49,738 nucleotides of DNA from Fidelibacterota bacterium (GTDB taxonomy: Bacteria > Fidelibacterota > Marinisomatia > Marinisomatales > UBA1611), in the NCBI GenBank assembly GCA_018692355.1, contig JABHKE010000136.1, positions 1 through 49,738 of the forward strand. The letters run 5' to 3'. Positions 10,551 to 18,543 of the stretch are shown in pieces. The position numbers and the translations under genes were made by a program. The first letter of the stretch is position 1. The number at the start of each line of letters is the position of its first letter. The notes beneath the pieces were generated by a model. The model had not been told where the DNA came from. It did not search any database and worked only from the letters and a program-made list of their open reading frames with translations.

Positions 10551-12308
10551 ATGTATAAAAGGTCTCACACTTGCGGACAACTTCGGAAAACCAATGTTGG
10601 TGTAACAATTAATCTAAACGGTTGGGTCAATTCAGTTCGGCTTCATGGACAGGTGGTTTTTGTAGATCTCCGTGATCGCTACGGCAAAACACAGATCGTT
10701 TTTGACGCTGATTCATTTTCCGGCGATTTTGAAGCAGTGAAAAAATTATCCATGGAAGATGTCTTGTCTATCCAGGGAGCGGTGAGAGACCGATCAGAAT
10801 CCGCCGTGAACCCGAATATGGTAACGGGTGAAATTGAAGTAGCTGTGACAGACTATATTATGCTAAATGAAGCAGCCCCGCTTCCATTCGTACTGTCAGA
10901 TAGAGATAATGCTGAGGAAAACCTTCGATTGAAATATCGCTATCTTGAACTCAGAATGGAAGAACTCCAGAAAAATATACTTATCCGCCATGAAACCTAC
11001 CAAGCCGTCCGTAGTTATTTATCAGGACTGGAATTTGTAGAAATTGAAACACCGGTTTTGATGAAATCCACACCGGAAGGCGCTCGGGATTATTTGGTCC
11101 CCAGTCGGATTCATCAAGGAAAATTTTATGCATTGCCCCAGTCCCCTCAGATCTATAAACAGATACTAATGATTGCCAACTATGACAGGTATTTCCAAAT
11201 AGTAAAATGTTTCCGGGATGAAGACCTTCGTGCTGACCGCCAGCCTGAATTCACCCAGATAGATATTGAAATGTCATTCATTGATGAGGAAGATATTTTT
11301 GTTCACATGGAAGGGTTGACTCGCCATGTATTTAAATCAATACGTGGTATTGATCTACCGGATCCTTTCCCAAGGCTAACTTATGCGGACGCCATGGAAA
11401 CTTATGGCTCTGACAAACCGGATCTTCGTTATGGGATGCAGCTCCAGGATGTGAAAGATTTCACCGATGCTTCTGATTTCAATGTATTCAAATCAGCTGA
11501 AAAAGTGAAAGGAATCATTATAAAAGGTGGTGCCAAATATTCCAGAAAAAATATTGATGAGTTAACAGATTTTGTCAAAAAATATAAGGCGAAAGGCTTG
11601 GCATGGATGAAATGGGAAAAGGGCACATTCATAGGCGGAATTTCCAAATTTTTCTCCGAAAATCTTCAGAAGGCCATGTTTGAAAAATTGAGTGGGAATG
11701 ATGGAGATATATTATTCATGATTGGTGATGATTCATCGATTGTTCTTAATGCATTAGGTCATCTTCGCGTGGAAATAGCGAAGCGTGAAGCCTTAACAAA
11801 CAAAGATGATTTTAAACCGGTTTGGGTTACAGAATTCCCTATGTTTGAATATGATAAAGAAGCTGATCGTTTTATTGCCATGCATCATCCGTTTACAGCA
11901 CCGAGAGAATCAGATATTGAAATGTTAGATTCGGATCCATCCAACACTTTGAGCCGTGGCTATGATTTAACCTTAAATGGATATGAGATTGCCGGTGGCT
12001 CCATTCGAATTCATTCACCAAAAGTTCAAGAAAAAGTATTCTCTTTATTAGGATTGAGCCGTGAAGAAGCGGTTGAAAAATTTGGATTCTTAGTGGAAGC
12101 CTTGACCTATGGTGCACCACCCCACGGTGGCATTGCTTTTGGGTTTGATCGGTTAGTTATGCTCTTAGCTGGAACTGAAAATATCCGTGATGTAATCGCT
12201 TTTCCCAAAACTACATCAGCGACATCTCTCATGGATGAAAGTCCAAACAATGTGAGCGCCAACCAGTTGGATGAGTTGGGGATTCAAATCAAAAAATCTA
12301 AAAAATAA
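10551..12308 (+). CDS. aspS: Aspartyl-tRNA synthetase, bacterial type with GAD domain
   Basis: 585 residues, the length of bacterial AspRS. Order: N-terminal OB-fold anticodon-binding domain (to about residue 110), class II core, inserted GAD domain (about 285-420), core end. Class II motif 2 is FRDEDLRADRQPEFTQID and motif 3 ends GIAFGFDRLVMLLAG. It charges tRNA with aspartate. In the OB fold, His32 (LHG) sits where discriminating enzymes have Leu (DLG in E. coli); His there is known from non-discriminating AspRS that also charge tRNA-Asn, which would require GatCAB. That inference rests on one residue. Confidence 0.97.
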   Translation: MYKRSHTCGQLRKTNVGVTINLNGWVNSVRLHGQVVFVDLRDRYGKTQIVFDADSFSGDFEAVKKLSMEDVLSIQGAVRDRSESAVNPNMVTGEIEVAVTDYIMLNEAAPLPFVLSDRDNAEENLRLKYRYLELRMEELQKNILIRHETYQAVRSYLSGLEFVEIETPVLMKSTPEGARDYLVPSRIHQGKFYALPQSPQIYKQILMIANYDRYFQIVKCFRDEDLRADRQPEFTQIDIEMSFIDEEDIFVHMEGLTRHVFKSIRGIDLPDPFPRLTYADAMETYGSDKPDLRYGMQLQDVKDFTDASDFNVFKSAEKVKGIIIKGGAKYSRKNIDELTDFVKKYKAKGLAWMKWEKGTFIGGISKFFSENLQKAMFEKLSGNDGDILFMIGDDSSIVLNALGHLRVEIAKREALTNKDDFKPVWVTEFPMFEYDKEADRFIAMHHPFTAPRESDIEMLDSDPSNTLSRGYDLTLNGYEIAGGSIRIHSPKVQEKVFSLLGLSREEAVEKFGFLVEALTYGAPPHGGIAFGFDRLVMLLAGTENIRDVIAFPKTTSATSLMDESPNNVSANQLDELGIQIKKSKK

Positions 12309-12328
12309 TTTATTCAATTGGCTTTTGC

Positions 12329-12346
12329 GAAACAGTCTTCTGTTTC
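12329..12346. terminator. Hairpin between convergent genes, weak terminator candidate
   Basis: A perfect 7-bp stem, GAAACAG and CTGTTTC, with a TCTT loop lies in the 43-base gap between the convergent aspS and nhaC ends. It lacks a real T-run on either strand, so it may be only a weak or factor-assisted terminator. Confidence 0.4.
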
Positions 12347-12351
12347 CATTC

Positions 12352-13782
12352 TCATAATGAATTCTTTTCATTATAAAAGCATCCAATCCCAGTTATAGCC
12401 AAAGCCGGAGCGATCATGAAATTGATTAGCGATAAAAATTGCCAATGCCAATATTCTGAAACAGGCACGCCCAAAGTCATAACAATAAATAGGGCAGTGG
12501 GCGTCCAGGGCACAATACTTTCAAGCATAGTTCCCGTATCTTCAAGCGATCTGGATAGAACTTTCCGGTGAATTTTGAGTTGATCAAATTTTGTTTTAAA
12601 CGCATCGCCCACGATAAACGTGGTAGCATATTGGTTAGATGTCATGGCATTGGTAAAAGCAGTAGCCACCAATGTGGAAAGGATGGTAGCAGATCTTGAT
12701 TGAGCAAATCTAAATACTTTGTCAATTACTATCGGCATCGCATTAATGTGATCCATAGCACCAATAAAAATAAAAATAATCATGGCGGTGATCACCGCTT
12801 CAGCTAAATAATACAATCCACCACGGTTAACCAGTTCCATCACTTCCAAAGGGAGCGATGTGGCCCAGGGCGCCATGTCGGTATGAAACCCTTTATGGAG
12901 AGACGCTATAATTTGTTCCAGAGAAAACGGTTGGATGGCCAATGCCAAAAAGGAAGCGCTACCAATGGATATAAACATCACTGGTAAAGTGGGCATTCTT
13001 TTCAAAGAGCCAATCAATACCACCAACGGCGGAATCACCAATAATATATTAAATGTAAAAATGGATTGAAGACCGTTTAAAAATGCCAATGTTGAGAGTG
13101 TCTCCAGATTTTGAGAAAGAGGTGGATAGATGAACCCAAGCACGACATAAATGATGGCAGCAATTAGAGCTGAAGGGAAGGTGGTATAAGTCATGGAATG
13201 AATATGATCATATAAATCCACTCCGGTGGCCATGGCAGCAATATTGGTTGTATCAGATAGGGGGGACATTTTATCGCCAAAAAATGCACCACCGACAATA
13301 GCACCTACCGTGATGCCAAGGTTTGCACCCAATACAGTTGCAATACCCACAATCACGATTCCTACAGTCCCGACCGATCCCCAGGAAGTGCCTGTCATAG
13401 TGGAAAAAATAATAGGCACAATGAATGCAAAGAAATAAATATAAGACGGATGGATAATTTTAATTCCGTAATAGACCAGCATGGGAATGGTGCCGGAAAC
13501 AATCCAACTGGAAATAAGGATACCGATTGAAAAAATGATGAACCATGCAGGCATAGCGCTGGCTAGTTTTTTCACGATAGATTTCTGTATCTCTATCCAT
13601 GAATGACCCATCCATACCAATTGAATAATAGTAATGATTGCTGCAAGAATAAAAGTAATCTCCAGAGGCAACGCATCTTGTCCCAGAAATTGAGGGCGAA
13701 GAATTAATCCATATAGCACCAATACAATGAGGAATATAATGGGAGTGAGAGCGGATTTAAATGGGATTTTGGCTTGATTCAT
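12352..13782 (-). CDS. nhaC: NhaC-family Na+/H+ antiporter
   Basis: 476 residues from ATG at 13782, with about 11-12 membrane segments. The conserved core of NhaC-type antiporters is present: MTGTSWGSVGTVG followed by GAFFGDKMSPLSDTTNIA, the region holding ion-binding acidic and polar residues. NhaC exchanges external protons for internal sodium, which fits a marine cell. A longer version from TTG at 13848 would add 22 very hydrophobic residues; the ATG form starts where family members usually do (MNQAKIPFKSALTPI), so I prefer it. No close neighbour shares its function. Confidence 0.88.
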   Translation of the reverse strand: MNQAKIPFKSALTPIIFLIVLVLYGLILRPQFLGQDALPLEITFILAAIITIIQLVWMGHSWIEIQKSIVKKLASAMPAWFIIFSIGILISSWIVSGTIPMLVYYGIKIIHPSYIYFFAFIVPIIFSTMTGTSWGSVGTVGIVIVGIATVLGANLGITVGAIVGGAFFGDKMSPLSDTTNIAAMATGVDLYDHIHSMTYTTFPSALIAAIIYVVLGFIYPPLSQNLETLSTLAFLNGLQSIFTFNILLVIPPLVVLIGSLKRMPTLPVMFISIGSASFLALAIQPFSLEQIIASLHKGFHTDMAPWATSLPLEVMELVNRGGLYYLAEAVITAMIIFIFIGAMDHINAMPIVIDKVFRFAQSRSATILSTLVATAFTNAMTSNQYATTFIVGDAFKTKFDQLKIHRKVLSRSLEDTGTMLESIVPWTPTALFIVMTLGVPVSEYWHWQFLSLINFMIAPALAITGIGCFYNEKNSL

Positions 13783-13925
13783 TATCAATTTTAATAAAAA
13801 GAAAGAAAGAATTAAAAGTATTAAACCCAAAAATAAAGTGCATACCAATAATCTCTCTATCCAAAATGAAGTTTAGGGGTTTAAAAAATGTATGAATATT
13901 GTTATTAGGATTTTATTATTTGTTT

Positions 13926-14987
13926 TTAAGTAACATTTCTCAAAAATAGTATTTCCAAAAACTTTGAGCCTATTGGGCATTCAATCATTGAATAATCCAT
14001 ACCACCGGGAATTGTAATTGAGTCACCTGTATTTAGTGAAAAAGTATTTTTTTGATCAATTTGTATGTTCAATTTTCCGTTTATAAGAAAAATAAAATGG
14101 AATTCTCCATTTTGAGTTTCTAAAGTTGATTTACTTTGTTCTAATGATCTCACTACTGAAACACGGGCTAATCCATTCGTAGCAGGATAAAATCCAAAAT
14201 CCTGTTTTTCAAATCCGGGATATCGGCACGGACGCCATTTTGCCTTTTTCGCAATATGATGGATAAAATTTTGTCCATTATAATTTCGATCAGGTTTTGT
14301 TTCACCAGTGGGGAGATTCGACTTTGGATCGGTACAGGTCATGTGACTTGCTGGTGAGCTTATCTCCACTACTTCAAACCCATCCGAATTTTCAAGTACC
14401 TGATGTCGGATTTCAGGTGGTTGCAACACGCAGTCACCCGCTTGAAAAATAAATGGACTGCCTTGGTCTTCATAAACCAATTTTGCCCAGCCTTTATTAC
14501 AAAAGATCATTTGAAACCGGATTTTATGAAAATGGACATAATCTGATACAGGCCCTGCTTTTAGAATTCTTATGTGAGATGCAATAAATCGTCCGCCGTA
14601 TCGATCCGGGATGAGGTCTCGATATTCCATTCCGGCCCGGCCGATCTTCCATTGTCCTTCCATCAATCTTGAATATTGGATGGATTGATTTCCTTCTGGA
14701 AGGATATAGGAACCATTTGGTTCATGAAACTGAATTAAAGTTCCATTTGGTGCTGTTAGATTATTGGATTTGGCTCCGGCAATAGAAATGGTTCCAGGAT
14801 GAATTGAATCATCTTTTTTGAAATGGATTCTTAATCCAAATCCATACATTATAGCTTCAGTAGGATCATCCGCCGGATAAATTGATTCCAATTGAAATCC
14901 CACTTTGTCCGAAAAAAATGATACGGTTTCATTTAAATTTCCAGAGGGGAGAACAATTTCAGCAGTTTGAATTTTAGAACCAGACAT
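13926..14987 (-). CDS. Fusion of a glyoxalase-fold (VOC) domain and two cupin domains
   Basis: 353 residues. Residues 1 to about 95 look like a vicinal-oxygen-chelate domain (IQTAEIVLPSGNLNETVSFFSDKVGFQLESIYP, read as beta-alpha-beta; ending LIQFHEPNG). Residues about 130-215 form a cupin with a plausible metal site (DYVHFHKIRFQMIFCNKGWA and PPEIRHQVLE). A second cupin (about 290-345) shows GEFHFIFLINGKLNI and GDSITIPGGMDYSMI. Substrate unknown; such domains act as dioxygenases, isomerases or sensors. Its ATG shares one base with the stop of the AhpD-like gene, so it is the third gene of the APC permease operon. A role in catabolism or detoxification of an imported amino compound is inference only. 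Confidence 0.7.
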   Translation of the reverse strand: MSGSKIQTAEIVLPSGNLNETVSFFSDKVGFQLESIYPADDPTEAIMYGFGLRIHFKKDDSIHPGTISIAGAKSNNLTAPNGTLIQFHEPNGSYILPEGNQSIQYSRLMEGQWKIGRAGMEYRDLIPDRYGGRFIASHIRILKAGPVSDYVHFHKIRFQMIFCNKGWAKLVYEDQGSPFIFQAGDCVLQPPEIRHQVLENSDGFEVVEISSPASHMTCTDPKSNLPTGETKPDRNYNGQNFIHHIAKKAKWRPCRYPGFEKQDFGFYPATNGLARVSVVRSLEQSKSTLETQNGEFHFIFLINGKLNIQIDQKNTFSLNTGDSITIPGGMDYSMIECPIGSKFLEILFLRNVT

Positions 14988-15529
14988 TATTTCATTTCAT
15001 TTTCAAGGTCAACGCCTAATCCTTCTGCTATCCGGTTGATATAATTAAAATAGGAAACAACCTGAGCTGCATCGCTAATTGCATCTTCAGAAAATCCAAT
15101 TCCCGTAAGGGCATCAATATCTAATTTTTGCATATCGCCTGGCGACAGGGTCAATTTTTCTGCCCAGGCACAAAGTGCTTTATCTTTCGCAGTTAGATCT
15201 GCCTTTTTCCAATCTTTCTTTAATTGCTCAGCTAATTCCTTATTACCGACTTCATCCCGGAAGTCATTCCCGTGGGCTTCAATTCAGTATTTGCAATGAT
15301 TCACTTGGGAAACGACTGTGGCAATCATTTCTCGCTGTGCCCGGGACAGTTTCGATTCGCCAAACATGATTGCGAGATACAGCCGCATGGCTTCTTTCAA
15401 TGCAGATGGACTTTGGCTCATAATCTTTAAAATATTAAAAACACGTCCTGATCGCCGAATCCCTTTGTCGTATTCATTTTTGACAATCCCCTCAGCTTGA
15501 TCAATATCAATTGTTTTTATGAAAGTCAT
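14987..15529 (-). CDS. AhpD-like peroxidase-related protein, probable selenoprotein (in-frame UGA = Sec82)
   Basis: Reading from ATG 15529 gives 81 residues ending VNHCKY, then TGA at 15286-15284; the same frame continues without interruption for 98 codons to TAA at 14989-14987. The segment is CKY-UGA-IEAHG, matching the CxxCxxxH active site of AhpD/carboxymuconolactone-decarboxylase-type disulfide reductases with the second Cys replaced by selenocysteine (Cys79, Sec82, His86). The full 180-residue product has normal family length (about 180) and a family-like C-terminal half. A hairpin of bacterial SECIS geometry follows the UGA. AhpD-like CxxU selenoproteins are known from marine metagenome surveys. 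The gene lies 2 bases after the APC permease and overlaps the VOC/cupin gene by one base. The alternative is a nonsense mutation or a sequencing error. Confidence 0.82.
15248..15265 (-). promoter_or_regulatory. Bacterial SECIS-like hairpin behind the UGA codon
   Basis: On the minus strand, GACTTC (15265-15260) pairs perfectly with GAAGTC (15253-15248) around the six-base loop CGGGAT. There are 18 bases between the UGA and the stem and 24 to the loop. A G occupies the second loop position. Published bacterial SECIS models (bSECISearch) require roughly 16-37 bases from UGA to loop and a G among the first two loop bases, both satisfied. SelB binding is inferred. Confidence 0.72.
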
Positions 15530-15531
15530 TA

Positions 15532-16887
15532 TTATTCTATTTCCTCAATAAGGTCTTGATTCATCCTTGCTTCATAATCGAATCCTTCTTTTTTCCCTAG
15601 AGATTTCCCCATCCAATAGATCCCAGTTCCAATAAGCCCTCCAATCAAGACCCAAAGAAATACATTTGGCAGAGTTATGAATGTAAAATATCCCATGGTG
15701 AGTATAACAATTCCACCCATGAGCCAAAGGGCAGGGATAGGTGGCTTGAATTTAGCAGATTCATACAATGATGGGTTTACATAGGGAAGGCTAATTAATG
15801 CGATACCCTGGATCAAATAAATAATAAAAATTCCAACTAATCCTGTATTCAACAGGAAGATTGCAGATTTTGACCAGATGAGTGCAATACAAATCACAGC
15901 GCTAATGATTAAACTAACATAAGGTGTCCGCCAGGTGGGATGAATTTTCGATAAAATTGGTGGCATAAGCCGATCTTCGCTGAAAACAAAGAACATTCTG
16001 GAAGGTACGAGGATGGACCCATTGATACTGGTTAAGAAAGCACTCATGGCGCCAATGGCGACAATGCCCGATCCCCATTTTGGTAAATAAACCCCTGCAG
16101 CATCCGCCATGGCAGATTGTGATGTTGCCAGAGATTCTGCCGGAAGGACACCAAAAGCGACAAATGACATGAGCACGAAGATCACAACCGAAATCAAAAC
16201 ACCGCGAATAAAGATCATGGGCAATGTTCGGGTGGGGTCTTTCGTTTCACCTGCAATCTGGGAGAGAGTCTCGAATCCTGCATAACTGAAAAACAACATG
16301 GGCATAGCTTCCATGAGTCCGCCAATTCCTTTGGGTAAAATCGGATCATAATAGGAAAGATCGACGGCGAATAAACCAGGAAGGACCAATACCAGAATGC
16401 TGATGATTAAAATTCCCAACATGAAAGTTTGGATATGACCATAATGTTTTATTCCAACCATATTTATACCATAGAAAAAAATCAGTGCGATCGAAGCCCA
16501 TACTTTTGGATCTGCGGTGGGATAAAAATAAGTCAAATATTCCCCAAAACTTGTAGACATGAAAGCAATGGCACCAATGAAGGCAAGGAGTTTCATCCAC
16601 ATGGCAATAAACCCCAGATAATAATTTTTGAAGGTTCTGGAAATATGAATGTAGGCACCCCCAGGACGATTACCAAGAGGCGTGGAAACAAATACACTAT
16701 ATGTCAGGGCAGTGCAAATAATAATAGGTGCAAAAAGAAGGTAGGCCAAAGGGACAGAAGATCCGGCAACCGCACCGGCTTCACCTGTAACCCTGAATAT
16801 ACCTGCACCCACCAAAATTCCAATTATGGTGGCATATCCAGAAAGTGGGCCTAAGTCCCGGCGGAGTTTGTTTTGTTTATTTATCAT
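15532..16887 (-). CDS. APC-superfamily amino acid permease
   Basis: 451 residues with about 12 membrane segments. The start ...LGPLSGYATIIGILVGAGIFRVTGEAGAVAG carries the helix 1 glycine-rich unwound segment (GILVGAGIF) typical of APC amino acid transporters; FSYAGFETLSQIAGETKDPTRTLP is the helix 6 segment with the FxxxGFE-type motif. Substrate cannot be told from sequence. First gene of a three-gene minus-strand operon with the AhpD-like selenoprotein and VOC/cupin protein. Confidence 0.88.
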   Translation of the reverse strand: MINKQNKLRRDLGPLSGYATIIGILVGAGIFRVTGEAGAVAGSSVPLAYLLFAPIIICTALTYSVFVSTPLGNRPGGAYIHISRTFKNYYLGFIAMWMKLLAFIGAIAFMSTSFGEYLTYFYPTADPKVWASIALIFFYGINMVGIKHYGHIQTFMLGILIISILVLVLPGLFAVDLSYYDPILPKGIGGLMEAMPMLFFSYAGFETLSQIAGETKDPTRTLPMIFIRGVLISVVIFVLMSFVAFGVLPAESLATSQSAMADAAGVYLPKWGSGIVAIGAMSAFLTSINGSILVPSRMFFVFSEDRLMPPILSKIHPTWRTPYVSLIISAVICIALIWSKSAIFLLNTGLVGIFIIYLIQGIALISLPYVNPSLYESAKFKPPIPALWLMGGIVILTMGYFTFITLPNVFLWVLIGGLIGTGIYWMGKSLGKKEGFDYEARMNQDLIEEIE

Positions 16888-17027
16888 TCAAGTATTTTAT
16901 GTAAATCGCATCTGAAGATATTGGAATCCATTGACAAGTTTTGTTTTAAAAGGAGATGAAATAAGGGTAGTATAAAAGCAGAATTTCCATATCGAGTGGA
17001 TATGAATTTATAAAGGAATTTAGATAA

Positions 17028-17648
17028 TTATTGAAACAACTTCCTCATCTGATTCACCCCATTCCTAACACAGATTTCCATGGCACGGTGGAGTTCAAGA
17101 CTGCTGTACCAATAGGAATTGGACCATACCAATGCTTCGGAATCTGCATCAATCATTTTGAGCATAATCCCGACTCTGGCACTTGTATAATTCACTTTAC
17201 TCCCAGAAGAAATGGCGCCACCATCAGTTTTGGTAGTTGTGGATGATGCTGTTTTTGCATTATCTGCGTCTGCATCGGCTGAAGCAGATTGGCTCACAGT
17301 TGTGGTGGTTGAACCATGGTCTTCGTATCGATAGGGAACAATGATTATTTCTGAATCAGTGAATTCCGTAATAATGCAAGAGAGTTCAAGGGTTTTCCCT
17401 CCATGTCCAAGGGTTATTGTGGGAAAATCACTTGATAATTCATTTACATTAAATCCATACTTCAGGAAACTATGGGAAAGACTAGTTTCAACCATTTCAC
17501 CAGAGCCGGAAATATAGGCATGATCATTAACTGGGATAATTTTAATATAACTCACAGTGGTAAAATCATAACTCTCATTTACAGCGGGGCCATTCCAGCA
17601 GGAAGCAAATAAGAAAATTATTGAAATAGAAAAAAATGGTTTTATCAT
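17028..17648 (-). CDS. Lipoprotein of unknown function
   Basis: 206 residues with a lipoprotein signal peptide: hydrophobic ISIIFLFASC, lipobox cysteine at residue 17. The mature part is mixed alpha/beta, with a low-complexity insert (SQSASADADADNAKTASSTTTKTDGG region, about residues 117-143) that looks like a surface loop. The pattern of a short beta-strand domain that 'treats' a whole protein ending in a helix with HRAMEICVRNGVNQMRKLF recalls small outer-membrane-associated lipoproteins, but I do not recognise the family. Overlaps the upstream TPR-like gene by 4 bases (ATGA), so the two are probably partners. Confidence 0.6.
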   Translation of the reverse strand: MIKPFFSISIIFLFASCWNGPAVNESYDFTTVSYIKIIPVNDHAYISGSGEMVETSLSHSFLKYGFNVNELSSDFPTITLGHGGKTLELSCIITEFTDSEIIIVPYRYEDHGSTTTTVSQSASADADADNAKTASSTTTKTDGGAISSGSKVNYTSARVGIMLKMIDADSEALVWSNSYWYSSLELHRAMEICVRNGVNQMRKLFQ

Positions 17649-17947
17649 TCCTGGCTCAAGCTTTGGATGTGCACCTTGGCTTCACTACTTAAAATTTCAT
17701 TTTTAGAATATTTTAAGCAATATTGCCATGCTATCAACGCGTGATTGGGTTCATCCAAGGCTTCATGAAGTAAAGCTTTCATGCGATAGATATCTGGATT
17801 GGTCATATCACTTTTTTGAGAAACAGAAATATGGCCTAAAGCTTCCTTGTACATCCCAGCTTTCATTGCAGCGGATGCTTTTGCCATTGCATCTCCGGAT
17901 CCACCTAATAAAAGAGTGGTGGCTAATATAAGTGAAAAATACTTCAT
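17645..17947 (-). CDS. Small secreted TPR-like protein
   Basis: 100 residues: signal peptide (MKYFSLILATTLLLGGSGDAMA, cleavage likely after AMA) then helices with a tetratricopeptide-like pattern (KASAAMKAGMYKEALGHISV; PDIYRMKALLHEALDEPNHA; LIAWQYCLKYS). Probably periplasmic and protein-binding. It overlaps the CBS-domain gene upstream and the lipoprotein gene downstream by 4 bases each, making a compact three-gene unit. Confidence 0.6.
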   Translation of the reverse strand: MKYFSLILATTLLLGGSGDAMAKASAAMKAGMYKEALGHISVSQKSDMTNPDIYRMKALLHEALDEPNHALIAWQYCLKYSKNEILSSEAKVHIQSLSQE

Positions 17948-18357
17948 GATGATTGTTCCTCTTTCGAAAGATGATGGATGGCGCGCAATACATCCCGCCG
18001 GCTGATCTGTCCCACCAATTTATCCCCTTCCAAAATGGGGAATCTCCTGAACCGGGAATTCAAGAAGCTGTCTGCCACATTGGACAGGGTCTCGTTGACG
18101 TCAATGGTAGTGACCTCTGTGGACATATATTCTTTCACATATCCACCAAGATTGTTGTAATAGGATGCCTCAAAGAGAGTTTTCATACAATCTTTCTCAG
18201 AAAGGATCCCTACCAACTTACCCTTAACATCTACAACAGGTGCCCCGGATATTTTATGGGTTAAAAAAGACTCAATGGCTGTTTCAATTGGCGTATCAGG
18301 AGAGAAAGTTATAAGGTTGGTAGCCATAAATTCATGAATAGCATAATGTATATTCAT
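17944..18357 (-). CDS. Two-CBS-domain protein
   Basis: 137 residues made of two CBS motifs (about 6-60 and 73-130): MATNLITFSPDTPIETAIES...GILSEKDCM and YMSTEVTTIDVNETLSNVAD...GQISRRDVL. CBS pairs bind adenine nucleotides and regulate partner proteins. I chose ATG 18357 because AAGGA lies 8 bases upstream; the longer TTG start at 18375 has no such support. It is cytoplasmic although it is translationally coupled to two exported proteins; what it regulates is unclear. Confidence 0.82.
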   Translation of the reverse strand: MNIHYAIHEFMATNLITFSPDTPIETAIESFLTHKISGAPVVDVKGKLVGILSEKDCMKTLFEASYYNNLGGYVKEYMSTEVTTIDVNETLSNVADSFLNSRFRRFPILEGDKLVGQISRRDVLRAIHHLSKEEQSS

Positions 18358-18365
18358 TTGAGAGT

Positions 18366-18370
18366 TCCTT
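18366..18370 (-). promoter_or_regulatory. Ribosome-binding site deciding the CBS-protein start
   Basis: AAGGA on the minus strand, 8 bases before ATG 18357. Clear Shine-Dalgarno sequences are uncommon in this window, so this one decides between two possible starts. Confidence 0.6.
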
Positions 18371-18543
18371 ATCAAGTTTAATTGAAATTAGAGCCATCAA
18401 GACCATAAAACAACCACAGGAGTAAATTGTTTCAGTCACTCATTTGTTAATTGTGTTTGTCGAAATACTCGGGGAATTAATAATCTATTTTCCATCTTTT
18501 TTAAAAAATATTTCCGATCTTCATTCCATAAATGTGCGATATA

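Noticed and set aside
13783-13848. Extra 22 residues on NhaC from a TTG start
   Set aside because: They are very hydrophobic and T-rich with no ribosome-binding site; the ATG at 13782 gives the family's usual N-terminus.
14987-15529. AhpD-like gene as a pseudogene with a nonsense mutation
   Set aside because: The frame, length, operon overlaps and active-site position of the UGA are all intact, and a SECIS-like hairpin follows. Selenocysteine explains this better, although a genome-level check for sel genes is needed.
16987-17003. CATATC-GAGTG-GATATG palindrome upstream of the APC permease operon
   Set aside because: Six-base arms in AT-rich DNA are expected by chance; no promoter hexamers could be placed around it confidently.
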